Assembly (NCBI GenBank): GCA_007127695.1
Contig: SKYW01000150.1
Coordinates: 1-13,611 of the forward strand
Direction of reading: 5' to 3'
DNA: 13,611 bases
DNA from: Balneolales bacterium
GTDB taxonomy: Bacteria; Bacteroidota; Rhodothermia; Balneolales; Natronogracilivirgulaceae
In this document: piece by piece, positions 1-7,061 of the stretch
Layout: every line of letters begins with the position of its first letter
Position numbering within the stretch: position 1 is the stretch's first letter
Notes under the pieces: model-generated
Databases searched by the model: none
Told to the model about the DNA's origin: nothing
What the model saw: only the letters and a program-made list of their open reading frames with translations
Position numbers and translations under genes: made by a program

Positions 1-1487
1 CCATCCTCTGGCGGATGGAACAGCAGGCGGTTTCCGGTGGCCTGGAGGGCGCGGTCGGCGCGGATGCGGATCCAGTTCACCCAGCCGCGCGAACCGCTCA
101 TGGGGTTCTGGAAATTGGCTCCCATGGTGATCACATCGTTGTTCAGTGAAAAGCCGCTCAGCGTCTGGCGCAGCTCGCGTACCTGCGCTGACAAGCCGGT
201 TGCCCTCGTCAGGGAGTTGATCGCAGGAACGTTAAGGTCCGGCAGCGCCGTGCTGCCGTTGACCGTGAAGCTGAAACGGGAAGAGGAGGTTGACCGGGCG
301 GCCATTGAGACCCATATCTCGATATCCGATCCCTGCCGGAAACCGGCCAGCGTATCGGTGAAAATGGTCTGGGAGGGGGAGCTGACCGGATCAAACCCCT
401 GGCCGAACCACTGGGTGCCGGACTTGATGCGCGACTCGGATTTTTCCCGGTCCTGTTCCAGCCAGCGGAAGTCGCGGAATCCGGTTACCTCGCGTGTCGC
501 TGAACCCGACGGGGCAACGGTGCCCAGGCGCAGTCCGGCTTGCTGACCGATGGTCAGGAAAACATAGTTATTCCGGCTGTAGGGGTGCAAACGGTGTTCA
601 AAACGGTTGAGAAGCGCATTAAAAAAGCCTTTGTCCGGGCCGTTGGAATAGAAGATGACCCGGTCACCGGAGCCGAAGCTGCCGTCGGATTCGCCTTCCA
701 CGATGATGGGGATCTGTGCCAGTAGCGGACGCGGATCGCTGTTTCGATGGGGCAGTTCGTAGCCCGGGGTGGTCCAGATCTGAATGTTGCGGGGATCGAT
801 CTGGGAGACGTTGATGCCAAGATCCTCCAGGTAGTCGGCATCAAGGAAATAGATGTTGTCCTCGGTAATCTGGATCCGGTACCACTGTCCGCTGGCGAGC
901 GGGCTGTCGGTGGTTTCGGCGGTGGCGCGCTGCGCAGCAGTGCGGGCAGTGACGCCTGTCGTGGTATCGCCGGGACGGAATATCTGCCGGCCATCGTTCT
1001 GTCGACCATCGTGTTGTGAGGCAGCATCCGCATCCTCAAACACCCGGATGTGCATACGGCGGATGACCTGGAAGGTGGTGCCCTGCGGCTCGCTCTGGCG
1101 TGCGATGTGGATGGTCAGCGGAACGACCATCTGTCCGCGGGAATATCCGGGCTCCCCGGTCTGGATCACCGGCGTGTCGCGCCCGGCAATGAGATATTGC
1201 TCGGGGTGGTTGACGTAGTGCATCTGGGAGGAATCGGCCCGAACCGGGACAATTTCCTGTTCCATGACGCGGTAACGGGCCTGTCCGTCGCTCCAGGGGG
1301 CGATCAGGTAATCCGGAGCTGTGATCTTCAGTCGCTCATTGACCAGTTCATAGTCGGTGAACCCGTCCGTCTGGCTGATCACCTGCAGCTGCTGGGCATG
1401 GGAAACGGTCGCAGTGCCACCGCCCACAAGCACAAGCAGTGCAAATAGGATGCCGAGTGATGCTATGAAAGATCTTGGTATTGCCAT
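1..1487 (-). CDS. porU: Type IX secretion system sortase PorU-like protein, N-terminal 495 residues (cut by window edge)
   Basis: The frame is open from an ATG at 1487 to the window edge, so only the N-terminal part is visible. Residues 1-32 look like a signal peptide: short basic start, hydrophobic stretch about 8-22, then Ala-Gln-Gln near 31-33. Residues about 200-285 carry the pattern I associate with the N-terminal domain of PorU and related C25 proteins: a GQWYRIQITEDNIYFLD stretch, then IDPRNIQIW, a GYELP segment, and IIVEGESDGSFGSGD followed by VIFYSNGPD. In the family, PorU is the outer-membrane cysteine peptidase that removes the C-terminal signal from T9SS cargo and attaches it to a surface anchor. 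Its C25 catalytic domain would lie beyond the left edge and cannot be checked. No clear Shine-Dalgarno sequence precedes the start. A T9SS-secreted C25 protease sharing this N-terminal domain is the main alternative. Confidence 0.72.
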   Translation of the reverse strand, partial: MAIPRSFIASLGILFALLVLVGGGTATVSHAQQLQVISQTDGFTDYELVNERLKITAPDYLIAPWSDGQARYRVMEQEIVPVRADSSQMHYVNHPEQYLIAGRDTPVIQTGEPGYSRGQMVVPLTIHIARQSEPQGTTFQVIRRMHIRVFEDADAASQHDGRQNDGRQIFRPGDTTTGVTARTAAQRATAETTDSPLASGQWYRIQITEDNIYFLDADYLEDLGINVSQIDPRNIQIWTTPGYELPHRNSDPRPLLAQIPIIVEGESDGSFGSGDRVIFYSNGPDKGFFNALLNRFEHRLHPYSRNNYVFLTIGQQAGLRLGTVAPSGSATREVTGFRDFRWLEQDREKSESRIKSGTQWFGQGFDPVSSPSQTIFTDTLAGFRQGSDIEIWVSMAARSTSSSRFSFTVNGSTALPDLNVPAINSLTRATGLSAQVRELRQTLSGFSLNNDVITMGANFQNPMSGSRGWVNWIRIRADRALQATGNRLLFHPPED

Positions 1488-1801
1488 TCAGGGTTGGTGC
1501 CGGGAAGCACCGTGTAAAACTGGTTATTTGTTAGGGTTGCATGAGCTCTCTTGCTCTTTACCGGCGTATCCCACAAGGCACTGGATAATCAGTTTTTTGT
1601 GGATGGGGTAGCCGGTCAACCCGGAATCCGTAACCGTTGTAACAATAGGCAATATCTTTTTTTGAAGGGTTCCTGATAAATTACATTCAAGCGCCATAAA
1701 AGTCAATTCACAGGACATATATTAAAACGATTCGCCATGTGGAAATAGTGCAGGCTATCATTTGTCCTGAAACTGACAGCGGCAAGGGTTGCAATACTGC
1801 T
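1488..1801. other. 314-bp gap between thiolase stop and porU start
   Basis: No credible gene is seen here. It would hold the porU leader and promoter. A candidate promoter is listed separately at 1678-1706. Just before the porU start there is a small hairpin with arms GGTGC (1496-1500) and GCACC (1507-1511), without a T tract. No intrinsic terminator for the thiolase gene was found. Confidence 0.5.
1678..1706 (-). promoter_or_regulatory. Candidate promoter for porU
   Basis: On the minus strand TTGACT (1706-1701) is followed after 17 nt by TAATTT (1683-1678). The -35 is near consensus but the -10 matches only half. It would leave a leader of nearly 190 nt before porU. This is a pattern match only. 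Confidence 0.3.
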
Positions 1802-2983
1802 TCAGGACAATCGCTCCACTACCATGGCCGATGCGCCGCCGCCGCCGCTGCAGATACCGGCGCAGCCCCAGTTTTTATCGTGGCGGCGGAGTGCGTGGAT
1901 GAGGGTCACCAGTATCCGTGCGCCGGAGCAGCCAAGCGGGTGTCCGAGCCCGATGGCCCCGCCATGAACGTTGACCTTGGCGGGATCCGCATCCAGAAGT
2001 TCGGTATTTATGAGCGTTAAAACGGCGAAATCCTCGTTGATCTCAAGCAGGTCCATGTCGGCCACGACTTTGCCAGCCCGTTCGAGGGCGCGGCGCATTG
2101 CATTGGCCGGGGCGGTTGTGAACCATTCCGGGGCCTGTGCGGTGCTGGCCTGGCTGACGAGGCGTGCAATGGGGCGCAGACCGAGCTCTTTTGCCTTCCG
2201 GTCGCTCATCAGCAGCAGGGCGGCGGCTCCGTCGTTCAGCGAGGAGGCATTTGCTGCCGTAATGGTTCCGTCCTTCTGGAATGTCGGTGGCAGTTTGCGC
2301 ATTTTGCCGGTATCCATCCGTCCGGTCTCCTCGTCGCGGCTAATGACGTCTGCCTTGCCTTTGCGGTTACGGACTTTTACGGTGGCAATTTCGGCTTCAA
2401 AGGCGCTCTGGTCGTGTGCCAGTTCAGCGCGACGGTACGATTCCTCCGCGAAGGCATCCTGCTGGTCACGGGTGATGTTGTGGGTGGATGCGCACAGTTC
2501 TGCCGCGTTTCCCATGTAGAAATTTTTGAACACATCCCACAGGCCGTCACGGATGATCCCGTCCTGCAGCCTGCCATGTCCCAGTTTGATGCCAAACCGC
2601 GCGTCGTGTACGTAGTGCGGCACATTGCTCATGCTCTCCATGCCGCCGGCTACCATGATATCCGCATCACCGGTCTGGATTTGCTGCATGGCGATCATCA
2701 CCGCTTTCATTCCGGAGGCACCGACCTTGTTGACAGTGCAGCTGGACGTGGTGTTTTTAAGGCCGGCGCGGAGGGCTGCCTGCCGGGCCGGCGCCTGGCC
2801 GATACCTGCCGATAGCGCGTTGCCCATCACCACTTCTTCGATAAGGTCGGGATTGAGGCGGTTGTTTTTGAACAGCGCGCCAATAACGACCGAACCCAGG
2901 TCCGGAGCAGGAGTGGATCTGAAAGCACCGCCCAAAGATCCGATGGGTGTGCGAACGGCATCGATGACAACAACCTCTTCCAT
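1802..2983 (-). CDS. Acetyl-CoA C-acetyltransferase-family thiolase lacking the nucleophilic cysteine
   Basis: A 393-residue protein that aligns by eye along its whole length with ACAT1/PhaA-type thiolases, which condense two acetyl-CoA or cleave acetoacetyl-CoA. The start is placed at MEEVVVIDAVRTPIG, the usual family N-terminus; the frame is open 25 codons further upstream, but that stretch is not thiolase-like. Visible motifs: GQAPARQAALRAG (62-74), NASSLNDGAAAL, NEDFA with Asn316, GLGHPLGCSGAR with His348, and CSGGGGASAM with Cys378. Asn316, His348 and Cys378 have the same numbers as in the well-studied Zoogloea ramigera enzyme. The segment normally NKVCASGMKA or NKVCGSGLKA reads NKVGASGMKA, so the nucleophile (Cys89 in that enzyme) is Gly88, codon GGT at 2722-2720. 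Unless this is a sequencing error, normal Claisen/thiolysis chemistry should be lost. It stands alone, without beta-oxidation or PHB genes nearby. Confidence 0.9.
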   Translation of the reverse strand: MEEVVVIDAVRTPIGSLGGAFRSTPAPDLGSVVIGALFKNNRLNPDLIEEVVMGNALSAGIGQAPARQAALRAGLKNTTSSCTVNKVGASGMKAVMIAMQQIQTGDADIMVAGGMESMSNVPHYVHDARFGIKLGHGRLQDGIIRDGLWDVFKNFYMGNAAELCASTHNITRDQQDAFAEESYRRAELAHDQSAFEAEIATVKVRNRKGKADVISRDEETGRMDTGKMRKLPPTFQKDGTITAANASSLNDGAAALLLMSDRKAKELGLRPIARLVSQASTAQAPEWFTTAPANAMRRALERAGKVVADMDLLEINEDFAVLTLINTELLDADPAKVNVHGGAIGLGHPLGCSGARILVTLIHALRRHDKNWGCAGICSGGGGASAMVVERLS

Positions 2984-3099
2984 AATTCTTATGATCTGTA
3001 TTGAAGGATAACGGTAATCGGAGAGAACTGGAACATCACATATAAACGGCGAACACAAACGATATCCTGTCCTGGGGGGCGGGCAAGGATCTTATCCGG

Positions 3100-3651
3100 T
3101 CAAATATCGGACTCGTCCCGCCATGATACAAGCTGCCAGTTGGCGTTATCATCCGGGCGCGTGAGCAGGAAACTGGCGGAACCGTCGCTGCGCAAAGCCG
3201 GTTCGGAAGGCGACAGCACGACCGTCAGGTTGAACCGCCGGATCACAAGTATCGACTCCTGTTCCGAACCTTCGGGCGCATCCACCTCGAACTGATCTAT
3301 GATATTGTTCCAGCGCAGCGAGATGTCGTAACTGCGCGAGAACATGTTGTAGGTGCTGTTCATCTCCTCGGAGCGGCTCCAGGTCACATCCACATTGCGC
3401 TCGTAGTCCCGGAATGTGAACGTGAATTCGGGATGGATGAGCGGCCCGTACAGCGAGGTATCCCGCAGTTCATAGGACTTCTGGAACCGGGTGTAGAACC
3501 CCTCGATGGTCGACGGGTCGCCGAGGAGGTCGGCAATGGGGTCGCCCTCCAGTTCGCCGGGAGCGAACGGATTGATGCAGCCGGCTGTCAGAAATGGCAG
3601 CGCCACGAGCATCGCCAGGATCAGCAGTATGGATGTACGTCCGGGAGTCAT
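3100..3651 (-). CDS. Small predicted lipoprotein of unknown function
   Basis: A 183-residue protein with a lipoprotein signal: basic start (MTPGRTS), hydrophobic stretch about 8-22, and lipobox LTAGC ending at Cys25. The mature part begins INPFAPGE and holds FYTRFQKSYELRDTSLYGPLIHPEFTF at about 52-78, followed by alternating strands. That layout resembles NTF2-like/SnoaL-type cone folds, often seen in small secreted proteins, but no catalytic residue can be named, so no function is assigned. The stop lies 116 bp upstream of the thiolase start and the start lies 159 bp beyond the end of the cystathionine gene, so it may share a transcript with either or have its own promoter. In the upstream gap there is a short hairpin (GCCGG 3663-3667 / CCGGC 3673-3677) that could fall in its leader. 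Confidence 0.75.
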   Translation of the reverse strand: MTPGRTSILLILAMLVALPFLTAGCINPFAPGELEGDPIADLLGDPSTIEGFYTRFQKSYELRDTSLYGPLIHPEFTFTFRDYERNVDVTWSRSEEMNSTYNMFSRSYDISLRWNNIIDQFEVDAPEGSEQESILVIRRFNLTVVLSPSEPALRSDGSASFLLTRPDDNANWQLVSWRDESDI

Positions 3652-3810
3652 CGATATTGGTTGCCGGTTGGACCGGCGATATGACGGAGACGGTTGATTG
3701 GATTTTATTTATGGAAACGGATGGCCGGGTTGCTTGCAGAAACGGGTTTCCTGCAGGAACGGGTTGGGCGGTTTTGTTAACGGCAGCGGGTGGTTGCGTG
3801 GTTCAGGTGT

Positions 3811-4962
3811 TCAGGTGACGGTTTCCCTGAATGCATGGTCCAGATCAGCTTTGAGGTCTTCTATGTCCTCAATGCCGACCGACAGCCGGATGAGCGAATC
3901 GCGCAGGCCGGCCGCTTCACGAATGTCTTTTGGGATGGATGCGTGTGTCATGCTGGCGGGATGGCTGATGAGGGATTCGACGCCGCCAAGGCTTTCGGCC
4001 AGGGTGAAGATGTGCGTGTTGCTCATGAACCGTTCGGCGGTCTGTTTGTCATCCAGTTCCAGGGTAAAGGAGACCATGCCTCCGAAGTCTTTCATCTGCC
4101 GGGCTGCGATTTCATGGCCGGGGTGATCGGGCAGGCCGGGATAGCGGACTTCCGCGACATGGGGGTGATCGGACAGGTACTCCGTGAGCGCCCGGGCGTT
4201 TTCACAGGAGCGCTGCACGCGCAATGCCAGCGTCTTAACCCCGCGCAGTGCCAGGTAGCAGTCCATCGGTCCGGGCACAGCGCCGGTGGTCTTGGTCTGG
4301 AAAGCCAGGTTTTCGTAGATATCGTCGTTGCTCGTGCATACGGCACCGCCAATCAGGTCGGAGTGTCCGCCAATATATTTTGTCGTGGAATGGATGACGG
4401 CATCGGCTCCCAGAAGAAGCGGCTGCTGCAGCGCGGGCGAGGCGAAGGTGTTATCGACAACGGTGAAGGCCTTCTGGTTGGATGCGAGTTCTGCCAGTGC
4501 GACAATGTCGACGATGTTGAGGAGCGGGTTGGTCGGTGTTTCGATCCAGAGCATCCTGGTTTTGCCGGTGAACGCCTCCCGCACGTTGTCGATGGAGCTC
4601 ATATCCACAAAGCTGAAACGGATGCCGAAGGGCTCAAAGACCTGGGTGAACAGGCGGTAAGAGCCGCCGTACAGGTCATTGGTGGCAATCACGTGGTCGC
4701 CGGGTCTCAGCATTTTGACAAGCGCGTCCATGGCGGCGCAACCGGATGCGAATGCTGCGGCATAGCGCGCCTCTTCGAGTCCGGCCAGCAGTTGTTCCAG
4801 CGCGGTGCGTGTGGGGTTGGTCACCCTGGCATATTCATGGCCTTTGTGCTTGTTGGGTGCTTCCTGGGCATAGGTGGAGGTGAAAAAAACAGGAGGCATG
4901 ACGGCACCCGAGGTCTCTTCGGGCTTCTGTCCGGCATGGATGGTCTTGGTATTGAATTTCAT
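3811..4962 (-). CDS. metB: Cystathionine gamma-synthase/gamma-lyase (PLP, Cys/Met metabolism family)
   Basis: A 383-residue enzyme of the trans-sulfuration family. The start is taken at MKFNTKTIHAGQ, the usual N-terminus; an upstream in-frame ATG at 5034 would translate through a terminator hairpin and is rejected. Visible: EYARVTNPTR (Tyr44 and Arg46, phosphate contacts from the neighbouring subunit), NDLYGGSYRLF (Tyr98, stacking on PLP), ETPTNPLL, VVDNTFASP (Asp170, pyridine nitrogen), HSTTKYIGGHSD (Lys195, Schiff base), and SLGGVESLISHPASMTH near the end. All key residues are present and the length is normal. The synthase makes cystathionine from an activated homoserine and cysteine; the lyase cleaves it. 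Sequence by eye does not separate the two, so the symbol is a best guess. No other methionine gene is adjacent. An intrinsic terminator ends about 31 nt upstream of the start. Confidence 0.88.
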   Translation of the reverse strand: MKFNTKTIHAGQKPEETSGAVMPPVFFTSTYAQEAPNKHKGHEYARVTNPTRTALEQLLAGLEEARYAAAFASGCAAMDALVKMLRPGDHVIATNDLYGGSYRLFTQVFEPFGIRFSFVDMSSIDNVREAFTGKTRMLWIETPTNPLLNIVDIVALAELASNQKAFTVVDNTFASPALQQPLLLGADAVIHSTTKYIGGHSDLIGGAVCTSNDDIYENLAFQTKTTGAVPGPMDCYLALRGVKTLALRVQRSCENARALTEYLSDHPHVAEVRYPGLPDHPGHEIAARQMKDFGGMVSFTLELDDKQTAERFMSNTHIFTLAESLGGVESLISHPASMTHASIPKDIREAAGLRDSLIRLSVGIEDIEDLKADLDHAFRETVT

Positions 4963-4993
4963 CTGGTTGGCAATTTGTGCAGTGATCAATGTT

Positions 4994-5026
4994 AAAAAGC
5001 CCGGCAACCAAATCGGCTGCCGGGCT
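4994..5026 (-). terminator. Intrinsic terminator downstream of the TPR gene and just upstream of metB
   Basis: A perfect 9-bp stem, AGCCCGGCA (4998-5006) and TGCCGGGCT (5018-5026), has an 11-nt loop and is followed on the minus strand by a run of five T. It lies 45 bp after the TPR stop and 31 bp before the metB start codon. It could end the TPR transcript or work as an attenuator in a metB leader. Confidence 0.8.
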
Positions 5027-5071
5027 GGAAACATTTCATTGGATCACAAGCAGTTCAGTTCAGCTTGTCTA

Positions 5072-6400
5072 TCACATCTCGGCCTTTTCCTGAGCCCGTT
5101 CTGCCTCCTCGGTCATTCCCAGGTTTGTGTAGACACGGAAAAGCGACAACCAGTGCTCCGGGTTATCCGGCTCCAGTTCCGCCGCTTTTTCATAATGCGG
5201 GAGGGACTGTTCCAGATACTCGCGGGCCTGCCGGTTAAACTCCTCGGCTTCTTCCATGTCCTCGGTCATATTCCTCTTGTCCTGCATCAGCGCACCGCGG
5301 TTCTGGTATACAATACCCAGCGTCGCGTGGATATCGGGGTTGTCCGGGTCTGTTTCAAGAGCCAGATGCAGTTCCTCCTTGGCAATATCGGAGAACCGGA
5401 AGGACTCGTCAATGAGTTCATTGGAATACTCCTGCTTCTCTTCCATCTCCGCTATCATTCTCTCAATCTCCTGCTGGTCGGCACCGGGCTCGCGGGCTTT
5501 TTGACGGATCTCCCTACTCATCTCGTAGACTTCGTCATGGAGATTACGTACCTGGTCATCGAGATCCTGCACCATCTGGTAGACCTGAGTTGCATAGACA
5601 AGCCGGTACTGAGGGTTCTCGGGATCGCGTTCGATCAGTTCCTGGACCACTTCCAGAGCCTCGTCGGTCATACCCATCCTCAGGTAGGCATTGGCTATCT
5701 CCTGTACGATTTCAATCTCATCAGGAAATAATTCGCGCGCTTCGAGGAGAAGTTCTATGGCTTCTTCATCGCGATCATCCTCAAGCAGGAAGAATGCCAG
5801 GCGATAGTAGTTGTACAGATCGCCCTGCTCCATTTCATAGATAACCTTGCGGCTGATGGCTTCTGCCTCCTCGTTATTTCTGAGAGCATAGTTCACTTCA
5901 GCAAGCAGGTTGAAGCTCAGAACACTGTCCGGATTGATCGTGGTGGCATTGATGAAATGATGCCTCGACAGTCTGAGGGAGTCCTCTGGGGAACTGATGA
6001 TATCAGAGCTGAGCGGCTGAACACCCTGATTATGCTCGTATCCCCAGGTTTCGATGATGATGTCGTCCAGATTTTGCGCTTCATTGCTGGTTACATCATG
6101 CTCCTGGTACAGCCTGCGGGCTTCGAGCAGGTTTTCACGTGCCCTTTCGTAATCATCCACACGCTGCTCGGCCGGTTTGTCGGATGCGAGCGATGCGTAG
6201 GCGACTCCTTTGTAGTAGTAGCCATCGCCGTTTTCGGGGTTGGCCTGAATGGCGGCTTCCGCAGATCTGATCACTTCCTCAAAATCCTGTTGCACCAGGG
6301 CGAGGCGGGCTGATTCGATATTCGGGTCAGCGGCGCAGGACCAGACCAGGAACATCATCGCCAGAGCAGTCAGTGCTTGCGGGAAATATTTTATTTTCAT
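5072..6400 (-). CDS. TPR-repeat lipoprotein
   Basis: A 442-residue protein. The start is taken at MKIKYFPQAL because it begins a good lipoprotein signal, with hydrophobic residues about 9-20 and Cys22 in LVWSC; an in-frame ATG 18 codons upstream adds a polar leader that would spoil it. The mature part is rich in helical TPR-like units: about 28-62 (ARLALVQQDFEEVIRSAEAAIQANPENG), a cluster in the middle including ANAYLRMGMTDEALEVVQELIERDPENP, and a final pair ending YEKAAELEPDNPEHWLSLFRVYTNLGMTEEAERAQEKAEM. Between these lies a long charged helix, roughly 290-345, with heptad-like spacing (DLDDQVRNLHDEVYEMSREI), a probable coiled coil. TPRs are protein-binding scaffolds, so an envelope assembly or scaffolding role is plausible but not shown. 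The composition is strongly acidic. An intrinsic terminator follows it. Confidence 0.82.
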   Translation of the reverse strand: MKIKYFPQALTALAMMFLVWSCAADPNIESARLALVQQDFEEVIRSAEAAIQANPENGDGYYYKGVAYASLASDKPAEQRVDDYERARENLLEARRLYQEHDVTSNEAQNLDDIIIETWGYEHNQGVQPLSSDIISSPEDSLRLSRHHFINATTINPDSVLSFNLLAEVNYALRNNEEAEAISRKVIYEMEQGDLYNYYRLAFFLLEDDRDEEAIELLLEARELFPDEIEIVQEIANAYLRMGMTDEALEVVQELIERDPENPQYRLVYATQVYQMVQDLDDQVRNLHDEVYEMSREIRQKAREPGADQQEIERMIAEMEEKQEYSNELIDESFRFSDIAKEELHLALETDPDNPDIHATLGIVYQNRGALMQDKRNMTEDMEEAEEFNRQAREYLEQSLPHYEKAAELEPDNPEHWLSLFRVYTNLGMTEEAERAQEKAEM

Positions 6401-6680
6401 TTTTTTACGGGTTGAATTGTATGATTGCGGAGGAGCTGGTTCCCGGATCGGCACTGACTTCCTTCCTCAGTAGCTGCCGGAAAATTTCCTCTATGTTAAA
6501 AAAAGTGGTTTATTACCTGAGAAACTTCCATATGTAAAGTAAGAATAGCACACTGTTATCGCAATATACGAGTAATGTGCCGAAGCTTCTCACTGCATCG
6601 GCAAGCAGTTCACCGGTGCAGTATGCACATGGCAACCGGCTTCATTGCACTTACTGAAACGAAAATTAACACCAAAACTT
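6401..6680. other. Divergent regulatory gap between the TPR lipoprotein gene and ridA
   Basis: This 280-bp gap must hold the starts of two divergent transcripts. It has A/T-rich stretches (around 6480-6560) and a perfect octamer palindrome CACCGGTG near 6611, but no TAnnTTTG element on either strand and no promoter I would defend. No gene is seen. Confidence 0.4.
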
Positions 6681-7061
6681 ATGTTTAAACAAACGGTATC
6701 AACCATTCATGCACCAGCTGCCATAGGACCATACAACCAGGCAGTTATTTATGACCAGTTGATTTTTTGCTCTGGGCAGATCGGATTGCATCCCGAAACG
6801 GGAGAAATGGCGGGACCTGAAACGGCGGAACAGATGCGCCAGGTCATGAAAAATCTCGGGGAGGTGCTGAAGGCTTCCGGTTCGGATTGGGAAAAAGTCC
6901 TCAAGTGCACCATTTACCTCGCGGATATGGAGGATTTTGCCTTGGTGAATGAGATTTACGCGGAGTATTTCCCTGCGGAACCGCCGGCAAGAGAGGCCGT
7001 TGCCGTCAAGACCCTGCCTAAAAACGGCCGTGTCGAGGTCAGTTGTATCGCACACCGGTAA
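6681..7061 (+). CDS. ridA: RidA family enamine/imine deaminase
   Basis: A 126-residue protein, normal length for RidA (YjgF/YER057c/UK114). It hydrolyses reactive enamine/imine intermediates such as 2-aminoacrylate released by PLP enzymes, making ammonia and a keto acid. The start is at MFKQTVST; the frame extends 12 codons further upstream but the family begins here. Visible: APAAIGPYNQA (11-21), FCSGQIGLHPETGE (29-42), the helix around TAEQMRQVMKNLGEVLKASG, and the C-terminal signature PPAREAVAVKTLPKNGRVEVSCIA. Arg104 and Glu119 correspond to the catalytic Arg105 and Glu120 of E. coli RidA, so the enzyme should be active. It is one of two plus-strand genes here. Its last 23 bp overlap the end of the M23 gene on the other strand. 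A PLP enzyme is encoded about 1.7 kb away, but no shared transcript is implied. Confidence 0.95.
   Translation: MFKQTVSTIHAPAAIGPYNQAVIYDQLIFCSGQIGLHPETGEMAGPETAEQMRQVMKNLGEVLKASGSDWEKVLKCTIYLADMEDFALVNEIYAEYFPAEPPAREAVAVKTLPKNGRVEVSCIAHR

Noticed and set aside
1524..1718. 64-codon minus-strand frame in the gap before porU
   Set aside because: It starts upstream of the likely promoter, has no ribosome site and no recognisable sequence.
1802..2983. Frameshift or pseudogene explanation for the missing thiolase cysteine
   Set aside because: The frame is continuous and the flanking residues (TVNKV and ASGMKA) are aligned and conserved on both sides, so the change is a simple substitution.
3790..4995. 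Long open frame (401 codons) on the plus strand
   Set aside because: It is antisense to the cystathionine enzyme, whose catalytic motifs are clear; the plus-strand product has no recognisable domain.
4963..5071. SAM riboswitch before metB
   Set aside because: Only about 110 bp are available and no conserved SAM-I or SAM-II core sequence is visible; the only firm structure is the terminator.
4874..5731. 285-codon open frame on the plus strand
   Set aside because: Antisense to the start of the cystathionine gene and the end of the TPR gene, crossing a terminator; leucine- and histidine-rich, as expected from a reversed acidic TPR gene.
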